This document shows, piece after piece, positions 14,278 to 26,289 of a stretch of DNA of 64,000 bases. This stretch comes from Neoarius graeffei (taxonomy: Eukaryota; Chordata; Actinopteri; Siluriformes; Ariidae): contig NC_083596.1 in assembly GCF_027579695.1 (NCBI RefSeq), forward strand, positions 51,064,400 to 51,128,399, read 5' to 3'. A program made the translations under genes and the position numbers. Positions within the stretch are counted from its first letter, which is position 1, and each line of letters begins with the position of its first letter. A model generated the notes under the pieces. The model made no database searches, was not told the origin of the DNA, and saw only the letters and a list, made by a program, of their open reading frames with translations.

Positions 14278-17200
14278 TCATGTCTGGATTTCCAGTAAAC
14301 AAATAAACATTAAACAAATTCCAGTAAACACATTCCGAACCGTTATAATACCAGGATTCAGCTTTTCCACGTGCCCCTGCGTCACCTGATGTACCTGTGA
14401 AAGTGGGCGGGGTTTCTGGATGAGACGCACTGCAGCTGAGAGGCATGTCTCATCTCATCTCATTATCTGTAGCCGCTTTATCCTGTTCTACAGGGTCGCA
14501 GGCGAGCTGGAGCCTATCCCAGCTGACTACGGGCGAAAGGCGGGGTTCACCCTGGACAAGTCGCCAGGTCATCACAGGGCTGACACATAGACACAGACAA
14601 CCATTCACACTCACATTCACACCTACGCTCAATTTAGAGTCACCAGTTAACCTAACCTGCATGTCTTTGGACTGTGGGGGAAACCGGAGCACCCGGAGGA
14701 AACCCACGCAGACACGGGGAGAACATGCAAACTCCACACAGAAAGGCCCTCGCCGGCCACGGGGCTCGAACCTGGACCTTCTTGCTGTGAGGCGACAGCG
14801 CTAACCACTACACCACCGTGTGAGAGGCATGTACAACTCAAAATTTGCATAATTAGTAGTGTTTTTAGCTGAATTATCTCTCTAGCCAAGGGAAATTAGC
14901 GAGTTTTACTAGCACGCTAGATTAGCTCTGATTTGACTCCGTTCATATTAAAAACAACGTCATGTCCAGTGAAGGATACGCCCTGAAATACACCGCACAC
15001 TTATTGCTCCTGTTCATGGTCGGATGAAGAAGAAGAATAGAACAACATTCTCTTTAACGTAGGAAGGGTTTTAATGAACCGAGCTTGCTAACTAGCGCGT
15101 TGAGGAAAATCATGATTCAGCAAATTCAATGTTTTATTTTTAAATATTTGTCTGTGGACCATTTTGATCTTGATATTTTGAGGGAATCAAACAGACTTCA
15201 CTCAGTCCACCCTTTAACACAGCGCGAGGGATTGACCTGAAGCCGAACGGTGAGGGGACGTCAGTCAGGGCGCGATGTAAACAGTGTTGGAACACAGCCA
15301 CGCGGTGATGGCGAGACAGGAGAAGTTGTGTTCTCTCTGGATAAACGCTCTGACGTTCTGAAGCATCACACCGTGAACTCAAGAGTTTTTGCTTCTAATT
15401 GAATAATTTCTCCCAATCAGAGATCACAGAATGTTCCGGACTGTTTAGTTCCACCAGTAACGTGAGAGAACACCAAGCTGTCTCAGCATGTACAGTGGTG
15501 CTTGAAAATTTGTGAACCCTTTAGAATTTTCTATATTTCTGCATAAATATGACCTAAAACATCATCAGATTTTCACACAAGTCCTAAAAGTAGATAAAGA
15601 GAACCCAGTTAAACAAACGAGACAAAAATATTATACTTGGTCATTTATTTGTTGAGGAAAATGATCCAATATTACATATCTGTGAGTGGCAAAAGTATGT
15701 GAACCTCTCGGATTAGCAGTTAATTTGGAGGTGAAATTAGAGTCAGCTGTTTTCAATCAATGGGATGACAATCAGGTGTGAGTGGGCACCCTGTTTTATT
15801 TAAAGAACAGGGATCTATCAAAGTCTGATCTTCACAACACATGTTTGTGGAAGTGCATCCTGGCACAAACAAAGGAGATTTCTGAGGACCTCAGAAAAAG
15901 CGTTGTTGATGCTCATCAGGCTGGAAAAGGTTACAAAACCATCTCTAAAGAGTTTGGACTCCACCAATCCACAGTCAGACAGATTGTGTACAAATGGAGG
16001 AAATTCAAGACCATTGTTACCCTCCCCAGGAGTGGTCGACCAACAAAGATCACTCCAAGAGCAAGGCGTGTAATAGTCGGCGAGGTCACAAATGACCCCA
16101 GGGTTACTTCTAAGCAACTGAAGGCCTCTCTCACATTAACATTAGCCAGTGTTCATGAGTCCACCATCAGGAGAACACTGAACAGCAAATGGTGTGCATG
16201 ACAGGGTTGCAAGGAGAAAGCCACTGCTCTCCAAAAAGAACATTGCTGCTCGTCTGCAGTTTGCTAAAGATCACGTGGACAAGCCAGAAGGCTACTGGAA
16301 AAATGTTTTGTGGATGGATGAGACCAAAATAGAACTTTTTGGTTTAAATGAGAAGCGTTAAGTTTGGAGAAAGGAAAACACTGCATTCCAGCATAAGAAC
16401 CTTATCCCATCTGTGAAACATGGTGGTGGTAGTATCATGGTTTGGGCCTGTTTTGCTGCATCTGGGCCAGGACGGCTTGCCATCATTGATGGAACAATGA
16501 ATTCTGAATTATACCAGCGAATTCTAAAGGAAAATGTCAGGACATCTGTCCATGAACTGAATCTCAAGAGAAGGTGGGTCATGCAGCAAGACAACGACCC
16601 TAAGCACACAAGTCGTTCTACCAAAGAATGGTTAAAGAAGAATAAAGTTAATGTTTTGGAATGGCCAAGTCAAAGTCCTGACCTTAATCCAATGGAAATG
16701 TTGTGGAAGGACCTGAAGCGAGCAGTTCATGTGAGGAAACCCACCAACATCCCAGAGTTGAAGCTGTTCTGTACGGAGGAACGGGCTAAAATTCCTCCAA
16801 GCCGGTGTGCAGGACTGATCAACAGTTACCGCAAACGTTTAGTTGCAGTTATTGCTGCACAAGGGGGTCACACCAGATACTGAAAGCAAAGGGTCACATA
16901 CTTTTGCCACTCACAGATATGTAATATTGGATCATTTTCCTCAGTAAATAAATGACCAAGTATAATATTTTTGTCTCATTTGTTTAACTGGGTTCTCTTT
17001 ATCTACTTTTAGGACTTGTGTGAAAATCTGATGATGTTTTAGGTCATATTTATGCAGAAATACAGAAAACTCTAAACGGTTCACAAACTTTCAAGCACCA
17101 CTGTATATGAGAGAAACAGAGAGACAGAGAGAGAGAGAGAAAAGAGTAAGAGAGGGAGATGGAGAAAAAGACACCCACAGAGAGGCAGAGAGACAAACAG

Positions 17201-17708
17201 AAAGAGAGAGAGACAGAAAGACTGACAGACAGACAAACAGAGAGAAAGAGCGAGAGATAGTGAAAGAGAGACAGACAGAGAAAAAGAGACAGATAAACAG
17301 AGAGAAAGATAGAGACAGACAGACAAAGAGACAGACCCACAGAAAGGCAGAGAGACAGACAGAGAAAAGACAGACAAACAGAGAGAGAGACAGACAGACA
17401 GGGAAAGAGAGACAGACAGAGAAAAATAGGCAGACAAAGAGAGAGACAGACAGAGAAAGAGACAGACCCACAGAGAGGCAGACAGAAATTGAGTGAGAGA
17501 CAGACAGACAGAGGACGCGATAGAAGAGTGCTGAGGAGGAATGACACTTGTTTATAACTTTTTTACAGGTCACTCACTTCCTGTTTTTTTCTTTTCTATC
17601 ACTCTTTCTCCCACACTCCCTCCATTCCCTCTGTTATTTTTCTCAATCACACGCTCCCTCTTTTTTCTCTCACTCTCTCTTACTGTCTTTCTTTGTTTTC
17701 CTTCCTGT

Positions 17709-17747
<39 letters not shown>

Positions 17748-20700
17748 GTTACTTTCCTTCTCCTTCTTTTAATTTTAACTCTCTCCCTCTCTCTGTCCGT
17801 GTGCAGGATTACATCGTGTCCCTGATCTCTCCGGTGCAGAGGCATCATGAGCGTTTGACCCTGTGGCTCCAGCGTCGTCTTCGCGAGCCCGAGAGCTCCG
17901 AGGCCCGAGAGCATGCGCCCGAGCTGATGGAGGACGAGGAAGGAGAGGAAGAAGGGAGTAGCTCGGAGAGCGAAGGAGAGAGACGGAGTGCAGGAAGAGG
18001 ACACGGAGGAGAAGGAGGAGGAAGAGGAAGGAAACCTGAGCTGATGATGGCAACTAAACCTCACCGCCAGCTGTGTCGCTCTCCGTGTCTGGACCGTCCG
18101 AGTTTCAGCCAGAGCAGCACCCTACAGGAAATGCGCACTGATGACTCTCCGGCCACTCCCACTTCTTTGTCACTGGCACCACCCACTCCTTCAGTGGGCC
18201 ACACCCCTTCAGATCGGGACTACCAGAGCAAAATGGAGTTTGCACTGAAGTTAGGCTACTCCGGCGAGCAGGTGGAGGCCGTGCTGAGCAAACTGGGACC
18301 GAGCGCGCTTACTAACGATGTCCTGGCCGAACTCGTGCGTCTCGGGAATAAAGGAGAAATCGAAGCACAAACACCGACGCAAACGTCCGCCGGACTAACA
18401 CCAACCGGGTTAGCGCTAACCCCACGCGGCTCTGGAGCAAAAGAAGCCGTGAGTCCTGAGGTGTCACTTGAGGAGGAGACAAACGACACGTACGATAACC
18501 TCCGACCCATCGTTATAGACGGATCCAACGTGGCCATGAGGTACAGATTTGCGTGCTGGGTTTTTGCAACATGGTGTAAATTAGCTCAAATCAAACATGA
18601 GCCAGTGGGAGTGGGCGGTGTTGCAGAATAGAAAGGTTTACAGCAATGGAGAAATTTAGGAAATGTGAGAGGACATAGTGCAGTTAAATTTCTTTGTATC
18701 ACACTTTTAACAATCAACATCGCCACAAAGCAGATTTACAGAAATCCGGATATAGATTTGCTCTGATTGAAAGAAGAATGTTGCCAGGTGTGTCACAGCT
18801 GGCCAGTGTCGTACATAAACGTGCTATATTAATGCCGTTTATTGAACCTGCTCATATTTTTGGTGAACGTTGAACTGAACGAATCAGTTTGCAACTAATG
18901 AACGTGACCGTGAGCCTTGGCTACTCTGGCGAGAGTGACCGACGCTCACGCACAAGAAGGCCCCGACCAGAAGGTGGCAGTGATGCAGCGTAAAGCCGTC
19001 TGGCAACTGCCAAAAACCATCAGAAGAAGAACAACCACTGTGTTTTAGCATTCTAGGAATTACATTTGTACTTGCGATGGCAATACAGGCGGCACTACGC
19101 TATAAAAACTACGCTTTTCACTTCACAGCTGATCAGCGAGGGTTTAGTCGTATTGAGCGGTAAAATATGAGACAAACCAGCATCCCTGGCTTTTAAAGCA
19201 TCCTGTATAGGGCAGGACAGGCTTGATGATCACCTGTATATCAACGCATGTATCTTTTCGTATGTGTATAAGTAACTTGGGATCTGGAATGTTTTGTAGC
19301 CATGGAAACAAAGAGGTTTTCTCATGCCTGGGCATCCAGTTGGCAGTTGACTGGTTCCTGGAGCGAGGACACAAAGACATCACAGTGTTTGTACCAGCAT
19401 GGAGGAAAGAGCAGTCCCGACCCGACGCTCCTATAACAGGTGTGTATGTAAAAGAACGCAGGACTACCGTGTCGGTTGTCAGGTTTATCCGGTTAAAGCG
19501 TGTTTCTTTTGTCGTTATGAGACGTAACATTTGATGCCACCTCTGTTTTCAGATCAGGAAATCCTGAGGAAGCTGGAGAAAGAGAAAATCCTTGTCTTCA
19601 CTCCTTCTCGTCGAGTCCAGGGACGGCGTGTCGTCTGTTATGACGATCGGTTTATTGTTAAATTGGCGTGCGATTCAGATGGCATCATCGTGTCAAACGA
19701 TAACTATCGAGATCTGCAGAACGAAAAGCCAGAGTGGAAAAAGTTCATCGAGGAACGCCTTCTCATGTACAGTTTCGTCAATGACAAGTAAGCTACAGTT
19801 TTTATTTCATTTTTGTTCTCTTGACTCTTTAGGCATGTAAACAGTAATGTTTCTCATTACATCATTTTAAGTTTTTTAATCTTTTTTTGTAGGTTTATGC
19901 CACCGGATGACCCCCTCGGTCGACATGGTCCAAGCCTGGAAAACTTCCTCCGCAAGAGACCCGTCATTCCGGAGCATAAAAAGCAACCGTGTCCTTATGG
20001 TCAGTACGGCAAATGTAGGCAACTATCATTACGTCAAAGATTAAAATACGGCTAAAAAAGTTGTAATTAAATATTTGACTTTCCGCTTTGTTTTTATTTT
20101 CTTCAAATTTTAGGTAAGAAGTGCACATATGGTCACAAGTGCAAGTACTACCACCCGGAGAGAGCAGCGCAACCTATACGCTCTGTTGCAGATGAACTCC
20201 GAGCTTTCGCCAAGCTCTCTGCTGTCAAGACCATGAGCGAAGGTGCTCTTGCAAAATGTGGCACTTCTGGCACCACTGCAAAAGGGGACTGTTCTGAGGT
20301 GAAACGAGTGGCGCCGAAACGTCAGTCAGACCCGAGCATCCGTTCAGTGGGCTGCGAGCAGGAGGAACGACTCTGCCTGGCTCGGAAAGCTGAAACTAGT
20401 TCAGTTCCGTCTTTAGTGACGGCTCTTAGCGTCCCAACCATGCCACCGACAAAAAGTCACGCAGCTGGGGCACTGAACACTCGTTCTGCTAGTAGCCCAG
20501 TACCGGGGTCACTTCACTTCACACACAGCTCGCTAGAACATGCTGGAAGCATCCAATACCCTCCAATTTTGGTCACCAACAGCCAGGGTGCATCCGTGGC
20601 ATACAGTGAACCTTTTCCCAAATACGATTCCGTGGTTAGTGACCATGGCTACTATTCGATGCTGAGTGATTTCTCCACCATGAGCTTAGGAAGCATGCAA

Positions 20701-21582
20701 GACAGCTTTTGTAGCTTAGAACAGCCAGATCCGGTCGGAGTCGGAGGAGGATATCCTGGTAGAGCTTCCAGCATTTGTCCTGAATCTGGACGCAGCCACT
20801 CTTCGGACTCATTCTCCTCCTACGGTGGAGAGATGTACTCCATGGAAGGTAGCTTGGATGATGGGATGAAAGGTCCACCATCTGCGCAATCCCAAGTGCA
20901 ATCCCAGGCACAGTCCCGCTTGCAAGCATTTGCACATGGATTCCACCATGAGGCTTTGACGAGAGTCCAAAGTTATGGCACGGATGAACCCAAACCGGGG
21001 CCACGCAAACAATCCTCGGCCCACCTTGTGCCTCACGCGCAGCATCCGGTGGTTGGAGCTCGATCCAGTTGCCCTGGTGACTATCCTCTGCTTCCCCAGA
21101 ACATGTTGCCTTCGTCCGGCCCTACTCAGCCAGGCAGATCCTTGGGAATGACACGAATGGACAGCATTTCAGATTCCCGTCTTTATGAAAGTAACCCCCT
21201 CCGGCAGCGTCGGCCCCCTCTGTGTCGAGAGCAACATGCCAGTTGGGATCCTTTGCCGTGTGGGAATGAGCCTTACGGTTACGGAAGTTATGGATTGACG
21301 GGAGGACTCATGCCTTGCTGTGAACGAGTGATGGTTCGGAGTATGCCAGAAAAGATGGAACAGATTTGGAGGTCGCCGTGGGATACGCCACCAGGACCTC
21401 ACGGACCGGTGGAACCGCAAGAGCGACATCCGATCCCTGAACATCAGTATCAGACTTACAGAAACCTCTGCAATATCTTCCCAGCATACGTAGTCCACTC
21501 GGTCATGGAAAAGAATCCTCATATGACGGATCCTCAGCAGCTAGCGGCGGTTATTGTAACGAAGCTACGGTCCTGTCATTGA
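8477..21582 (+). CDS. zc3h12b: ZC3H12B (Regnase-2-type ribonuclease), six exons
   Basis: Coding exons are 8477-8749, 17807-18540, 19300-19439, 19553-19787, 19893-19999 and 20114-21582. All have GT/AG borders and matching phases, giving 2958 nt and 985 residues. In order: a KH-like N-terminus (about 16-100, see findings), an acidic/Ser-rich stretch, the conserved [10 protein letters not shown] motif, a UBA-like helix bundle (about 229-275), and the NYN/PIN nuclease domain (about 324-470) with acidic residues D329 (VIDGSN), D413/D414 (YDDRF) and D432 (SNDN). A CCCH zinc finger C-x5-C-x5-C-x3-H follows at 494-510, then a long low-complexity tail ending in a conserved C-terminal helix ([15 protein letters not shown]). 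Regnases cleave stem-loops in cytoplasmic mRNA 3' UTRs. ZC3H12C is the closest alternative by sequence; synteny with zc4h2 and las1l decides for B. The start is supported by the adjacent in-frame TAA. All catalytic residues appear intact. Confidence 0.93.
8585..8660 (+). repeat. CA-rich microsatellite inside zc3h12b coding exon 1
   Basis: Repeated cacacaccc units in frame encode a [16 protein letters not shown] segment followed by GTHSHTHS. This places a Thr/His/Pro low-complexity loop between the two halves of the KH-like region. It is probably length-variable between individuals. Confidence 0.85.
9170..9395. repeat. Unclassified interspersed repeat, copy 2 (zc3h12b intron 1)
   Basis: Counterpart of 3260-3560: caccaga, cagctttttt, gacactagagactccttcc and gagctgttac occur in the same order and orientation, with substantial divergence. 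Confidence 0.5.
9396..11654. other. zc3h12b intron 1, mostly unrecognised unique sequence
   Basis: AT-rich intron sequence without recognised coding similarity. It contains (GT)n tracts at about 10595-10638 and 10784-10811 and a short (GA)n near 10898-10914. Confidence 0.5.
11663..12497. mobile_element. Non-autonomous hAT-like element with 8-bp target duplication
   Basis: The left end reads cagtgttgtagtcgagtc. The right end, reverse-complemented, reads caggcttgtagtacttgagt, giving imperfect terminal inverted repeats. Flanking octamers tctagaac (11655-11662) and tcttgaac (12498-12505) differ at one base, as expected for an aged 8-bp duplication. The interior is rich in gagtccgagt-type repeats near both ends and carries an unrelated insert-like block around 11840-12110. 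No transposase is encoded. Confidence 0.65.
12506..12830. repeat. Compound (CA)n/(CT)n microsatellites with actctagaac spacers
   Basis: Runs of CA (12514-12563 and 12762-12820) and CT (about 12611-12666) are separated by repeated phrases of the type gactctagaaccaatct, which also occur left of the hAT-like element. The whole is a degenerate minisatellite whose units each carry a dinucleotide expansion. Confidence 0.85.
12863..13584. repeat. Array of about 13 degenerate palindromes, consensus ctgatctgagatcag
   Basis: Palindromic motifs resembling tgatctgagatca recur at about 12908, 12963, 13004, 13055, 13121, 13183, 13231, 13295, 13353, 13396, 13480, 13541 and 13567. Spacing is mostly 40-70 bases, and gctgtt or gtgagg often follows. 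The sequence between motifs is only weakly similar, so the palindromes are better conserved than the spacers. No protein or known transposon is evident. Confidence 0.75.
13860..14275. repeat. Cluster of (CA)n/(GT)n microsatellites
   Basis: CA runs at 13861-13882, 14134-14163 and 14216-14274 and a GT run at 13960-13985 are separated by unique sequence. Open frames of MCVCVC type here are artefacts. Confidence 0.95.
14449..14820 (-). mobile_element. tRNA-derived SINE (Mermaid-like), copy C
   Basis: Reverse-oriented copy in zc3h12b intron 1, from tail complement ctcatctcatctcattatct to head complement ccactacaccaccgtg. Target duplication tgagaggcatgt at 14437-14448 and 14821-14832. Confidence 0.9.
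14833..15490. other. zc3h12b intron 1 stretch, nothing recognised
   Basis: No repeat family, coding similarity or RNA gene is recognised between the SINE and the Tc1 element. Confidence 0.5.
15493..17103 (+). mobile_element. Full-length Tc1-like transposon, copy 1
   Basis: Inserted at TA (15491-15492 and 17104-17105). The terminal inverted repeats are long: the left begins cagtggtgcttgaaaatttg and the right ends caagcaccactg, with pairing extending for roughly 200 bases. The element is 1611 bp, the usual Tc1 size, and contains one transposase frame. It lies in intron 1 of zc3h12b in the gene's orientation. Confidence 0.93.
15860..16883 (+). pseudogene. Decayed Tc1 transposase of copy 1
   Basis: The frame shows the paired helix-turn-helix region ([17 protein letters not shown] in copy 2, [17 protein letters not shown] here; [31 protein letters not shown]) and a DDE catalytic core with [20 protein letters not shown] and [11 protein letters not shown]. 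The expected ATG is CTG at 15860-15862. A net one-base frameshift occurs near 16150-16200, and a TAA at 16359-16361 interrupts the core, so it is inactive. About 340 residues would be the family length. Confidence 0.9.
17106..17515. repeat. Purine-rich (GA/GACA)n block
   Basis: About 400 bases almost free of T on the plus strand, built from gagagacagacagacagag-type units. It starts directly after the Tc1 right end. The opposite strand gives the artefactual SVCLSLC frames. Confidence 0.95.
17576..17800. repeat. Pyrimidine-rich block before zc3h12b exon 2
   Basis: CT-rich sequence with a (CT)n run at about 17711-17742 leads into the exon 2 acceptor at 17806. It serves as an unusually long polypyrimidine tract and is complementary in composition to the purine block upstream. 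Confidence 0.9.
18541..19299 (+). other. zc3h12b intron 2
   Basis: Intron between the exon ending in the VIDGSNVAM codons and the exon starting with HGNKEVFSC. No repeat is recognised. The other introns (19440-19552, 19788-19892, 20000-20113) are about 105-115 bases, as is common in compact fish genes. Confidence 0.7.
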
Positions 21583-22110
21583 ACGAGTGAAGGAGAAGCA
21601 GCGTAACGTTTTACGTATTTCGTTTTGTTTGTTTGTTTGTTTGTTTGTTTTTTTTAGTTCAACACCAGATCTACGCAGCCAGTCACTTGAAAGATATAAT
21701 TCTTTATCTTTTGAACTCTTTTCTTTGCATTAGTACCATGGTTCAAATTAGCAGTGCTACATCATGTAGCATGATTCTGGGTTGATCCATGTTTGATAAC
21801 GGGCCTTGTACCAAGGTTAAAGAAATCATCCATTGGAGAATGAAGCATATTTGTTGTTGGATGAAGGTGTTTTCAGCAATTTAGTATTTCATGTTCACAC
21901 ATTTTAGGTTTTACTTTTGAGTAAATGGCAAAAATGCACTTATGATACAAAGAGGGACGCAAACCCGAGTCGAGATCACAAAGACCAGCCTTTTTTTTTG
22001 CTAATTTATAGTGCCGTATTTTCCAGACAATACATTCTATTGAACTCTATAAAACTCTCACCCCTAAATTCTGTCTGCTTTGAGGAATAAAAGTGATGAT
22101 AAACATTGCT
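21583..22110 (+). other. zc3h12b 3' UTR, at least to the first poly(A) signal
   Basis: AT-rich sequence after the stop, containing a (GTTT)n tract and an AATAAA at 22086-22091. Further AATAAA-like hexamers downstream mean a longer 3' UTR is possible; long 3' UTRs are usual in this family. Confidence 0.5.
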
Positions 22111-24180
22111 TTGTCATATTAATATAGCAGGCATTTTTATTTTATTGGATTATACGGCCTTTAATAGCTAGAGGACCTAAACATGTTACAGTTTGGCTAA
22201 TATGCAAATTATACATGTTGCTCCGTGGTGTCAAACTGCGATGCAAAGAGTGTCTTATTCTCTGGAAAATATGGTAAGATTACCAATTTCAGTCATTTTG
22301 TCTCATAATGAACATGAACTGTAGTAGTTTTATGTTAAACACATTTAAATTTAGCGTGAAATTTAATTCTTAGGAAAGAAGTAATTAAAAAACCTCATAG
22401 GGAAACACTGATGAGAAACGATATGAGTGATACGAGTACAATTATGTATTAATTGCACCAGTGTAAATATTGTGACTGTGCGATTATCTTCTGTTTTTTT
22501 TTTTTTGCCTCGTGAAAAGGTGAATATGTGAAATTTCCGAAAGGAGCGTTAACTCTCGAGTACCTCAAAGCATGAACTTTGACCTTTTTAAACTTTTATG
22601 GCCTTACATCGTGTGACCTCACCACAAGTGTGTTAACGTGATATATATCTATATATCTATAAATATATTATATTTTTTCTGATGGTTGTCGAGGTCACCG
22701 TGTGTGTTTAGTATTTAAGCACTAGCGGTTCTTTAGAGCAATTATTTTCCTGTTTTAGCGATACCACTTTGCAAAGACTACCTTTGAGTGAAACACCGCC
22801 CACCTGCCAAAAAAAACACACCAAACAAACGGCATCCCTATTTCCTAACTCGCACAAAGCCATTTTAAAAGATTATTTCACGCTGCTTAAGCAAGGCCAA
22901 AAAGATAATCAGTGTGTGTTCGAGTGTGACGTAAACGCTAGCTCGTAGCTAGCATTATATAGCCTGTTAGATGTGTTTATTGTGCAGTAACTTTACAGAA
23001 TCTAGAATATTTCTCAAATTTAATTTGAAATTGTTTACGTGGTCTTTAAGCTCTGTTTTGGTAACAGATTAGTATTTGGGCTGTGTAAGTCATGATAGGT
23101 ATGATATTTTTCCAAATTTACGTGTTTTAATTCCTGGACGTTTGAAAAGATCCAGCGGCAGTGGTTTCTATGGACGATTTTAACTTTGGGATGGAACCTG
23201 CTGAGCTTGTCCACCTTGACGTCAGAGATACAGTCGATACACTCCCACTGGCTGAAATGCCTACGTAGCTTCAAATGAATTCAAATTTACATTTTTTTAG
23301 CTACTTAGCCTGCTAAATTAGCTAGCTTGTGTTACAACAAGAGGCTAAACGTAATTCGAGTTCCAGCTAAGAACAATAGCAATATATGTACAGAATAAAC
23401 AAATTAGCTAGCTAGTAGAATGCTATAACCCGGACCGGGTCCTGAAATGTCCATTTTGTAACAGTGACGTCAAGGAGGACTCAGTGATTTCAGTAAACAT
23501 ACATGTAAATTTGAACATTTAGAAATGTAGTCATTATAGCTTTAACAAGCTCTGAATTGATGCATGAGATAATAAATTAAGAGCTCGACACTTAATTGGC
23601 TCTTTAGTCAATTAAGACGTATTTGCAACTTAACGAAATTTGTGCATTAATGAAGGGACGGGAGTCGACGTGTCTCATCAGCAAAATGCTCCTGAAGAGC
23701 ATCTGTTTTCTGATTGGTGCTGGGAGACACCGTCGCTCCGCCCATCTTTGTATATTATTGTATTAGCGCAATCTTAGCAGAATCCTTGAATGTTCCAGAC
23801 TTGGAGAAGTCTCTCTGCGTCTGGGTGGAAAAAGGAAACTTTATTTTGTTGTTGTGGTTTGCTGGGGTTTTGTTTTCATGAGCGCGGGTTACCGCTCGTG
23901 GGAAGGTTGCGACACACTGCCTACCTGTTTCTCCCTGTGCGATACACACACACACGGAACACCAGGCTGTCGTTGGGTTGTTTCTTACATTTGATTGACG
24001 GGTCGCTTGCTGCTACTTTTTTTTGCGCTTTATTTTTCAATTCTCTCGTTCTCACTTTCCTCATCATTCCCATGACACGTGAAAAGCATGTCAAAACCGA
24101 GGAATTTTATTTTCCTAACGTGGTCAGATACAATATCGGGATAATGGCGTTACGATACGAAAACTTATTCAGCATCTGTT
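22111..24180. other. Unrecognised intergenic (or distal 3' UTR) sequence
   Basis: Mostly AT-rich unique sequence with scattered gctagcta motifs (22920-22960, 23310-23420). No coding similarity, RNA gene or classified repeat is seen. Confidence 0.4.
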
Positions 24181-24184
24181 CATA

Positions 24185-26241
24185 TACTGAAGGAACATAG
24201 GTTCCTAGAAAGGTTCCTGGATTCTGAAAACAGGCCGGAAAACGTTCCTAATTTTCCAAATGGTTTCATGTGATAGCAAGCGATTTGGGATGGAGCCAAA
24301 CAAACCAGCTTGGCTCCCAGCGTCATGCGACAATATTCTTACAGTTTTAGACATGTACTACGCACCACACCACTCCTGGAACTAAAATCATGCCTCCATA
24401 CTGGAGTTTAAATGTATTTAAAGATTCAGTTGTTCCTGAAATAGTTTTGAGGTCCCTGAAAACATTCTTGGCTTCTTTAAAAGGTTCCTAGGATCCTGGA
24501 TAAAAGTACCAGGCTTCCTGAAAAGGACCCAGAACTTTGATACCAGATCCCATGCATCTGTTTTAGGAACTGGGAGGAAAGTTCCTGGGTTCCTGAAAAG
24601 GGTCCTGGTTTCCTAATAAGGTTAATAATAATAATAATAATGAACACTGTCGTTAGTTCCTACTGAAAATATTTTAATAAAAATTTCTTTGGGGTTGATT
24701 TAAACTTGAACATGAAAAAACCTGAACTTAATTTAAAAAATAAAATTAAAAGGAAAGAAGGAAGCCTGTTAAGTGTCAAACTCCAATTGGAACCCCAGAT
24801 GTAGCTGATCAGCCGGGACGTGTTCGCTGTCTTTCGCTTTGTCGTGGAGCTGCGAAGCTACAAAGTTGCGAGGCTAATGGCAAATATTTTCTTGACCAAA
24901 TTTGAGGTAAATATAACATTTTTTCTGCATTGTTTATTTCCTGCCACTTCTGAGATGCACGCAGCAAGTTATCGCGCCTCAAATGTCGAGAAACGACCTT
25001 TGCTTGTTGATACAAATTGTATCTATTTCTTGATTGTAAAAAAAATATTTGAGCTGTACAGTATTACATATATACATATATATATAAATATAGAGAGAGT
25101 TATATATCTATAAAAATAGCTTAGTTTTATTTAAAAGGATAAAAAACGACATTAATGCCATAATGTTAGTGACACTATGTGTCACTAGTGTAGCCCATAC
25201 AGAAGGCTTGTTTCCTGCCGGGCAAGACGTCTACAGACAGGGATCTCTCTCACCGACTCACTCTGTCTCTCATTCTCCATCTCTTTTTCATCCTTTTACT
25301 CTCATATTAAAAGACAGGTTATGGCTTAGAAGTGGGCGTGGCCAACACAGTGTAGGCGTGATTATCCACAGCTTTGCTGATTGAAACTGAGCTGTTTGTG
25401 CATCGCTGTATCCCACGTTCCCTTTGACCTTATCGAATCCGTCAGATCAAAGTATATCGTAACATTTCTGGAAAAGAGACACGCCCACTTACAAAGCCCC
25501 TGACACGCCAAGCCGACACTGGAGAACCGGCACCAGGCCAGAACTGTAAATCTCCACCTGGCGTACCTGTATCAGTGTCTGGAGTGATGCAGTGGTTTGA
25601 TAAATTATTTACCGCAGGAGCATGTGATCTGAGATTGTGACTTTTTTTTTTTAAACAACTGTGGCCAGTAGGTCCTCAAAACAGAGTCCCAGGAACTTCA
25701 GTGGGAACCTGAGAGAGTTACCAGGTTGTGGGGTTCTTGAAAAGGTTCCTGTGATCCGGAAACATTCCTGAGGAGGTTCCTGTGGAGTTCCTGGTTAAAA
25801 CTTACTCAGCTCCTAGAAAGAGTTTCTGAAATGTTTTCCAGGTTCCTAAAACAAGCTTAATGGGATCCTGGATAAAAGGTTCCTGAAATAAAAGTGAGAA
25901 GAATCCTGGATAAATGTTCCTGGGTTTGACAAATCTTGTTCGAGGGAAATTACAGCAGTTGGATTTGCAGTTTTACTGAATCACGATGAAAAAAATGTAT
26001 AGTTTGTCTTTCTGGAACTTCTGCTGATGTGCCGATGCGTCACACACCACCATCACCACCGATACAGAACACACCGGAAATAATCTCCGGCTCAGTTGGC
26101 TCAGTGTGTCAGAATCCAAAGAGCTGTTCTCGTGTAGGAACAGGAAGTAACGTGATTACATCACAGATGGATAACACACTCTCTCTCTCTCTCTCTCTCT
26201 CTCACTTTTCTTTCAAGTCTCCATGATGTATGGATGGGGGG

Positions 26242-26289
<48 letters not shown>

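Noticed and set aside
17050-17573. Long [10 protein letters not shown]-type open frames on the minus strand
   Set aside because: Translation of GA/GACA simple repeat; present in all three frames of one strand.
18541-18631. Extension of zc3h12b exon 2 to the stop at 18631
   Set aside because: The GT at 18541 and the [10 protein letters not shown] codons in the next exon show that the frame beyond 18540 is intron.
23755-24200. Two moderate open frames around 23.8-24.2 kb
   Set aside because: Neither shows a recognisable domain, conserved motif or splice context.
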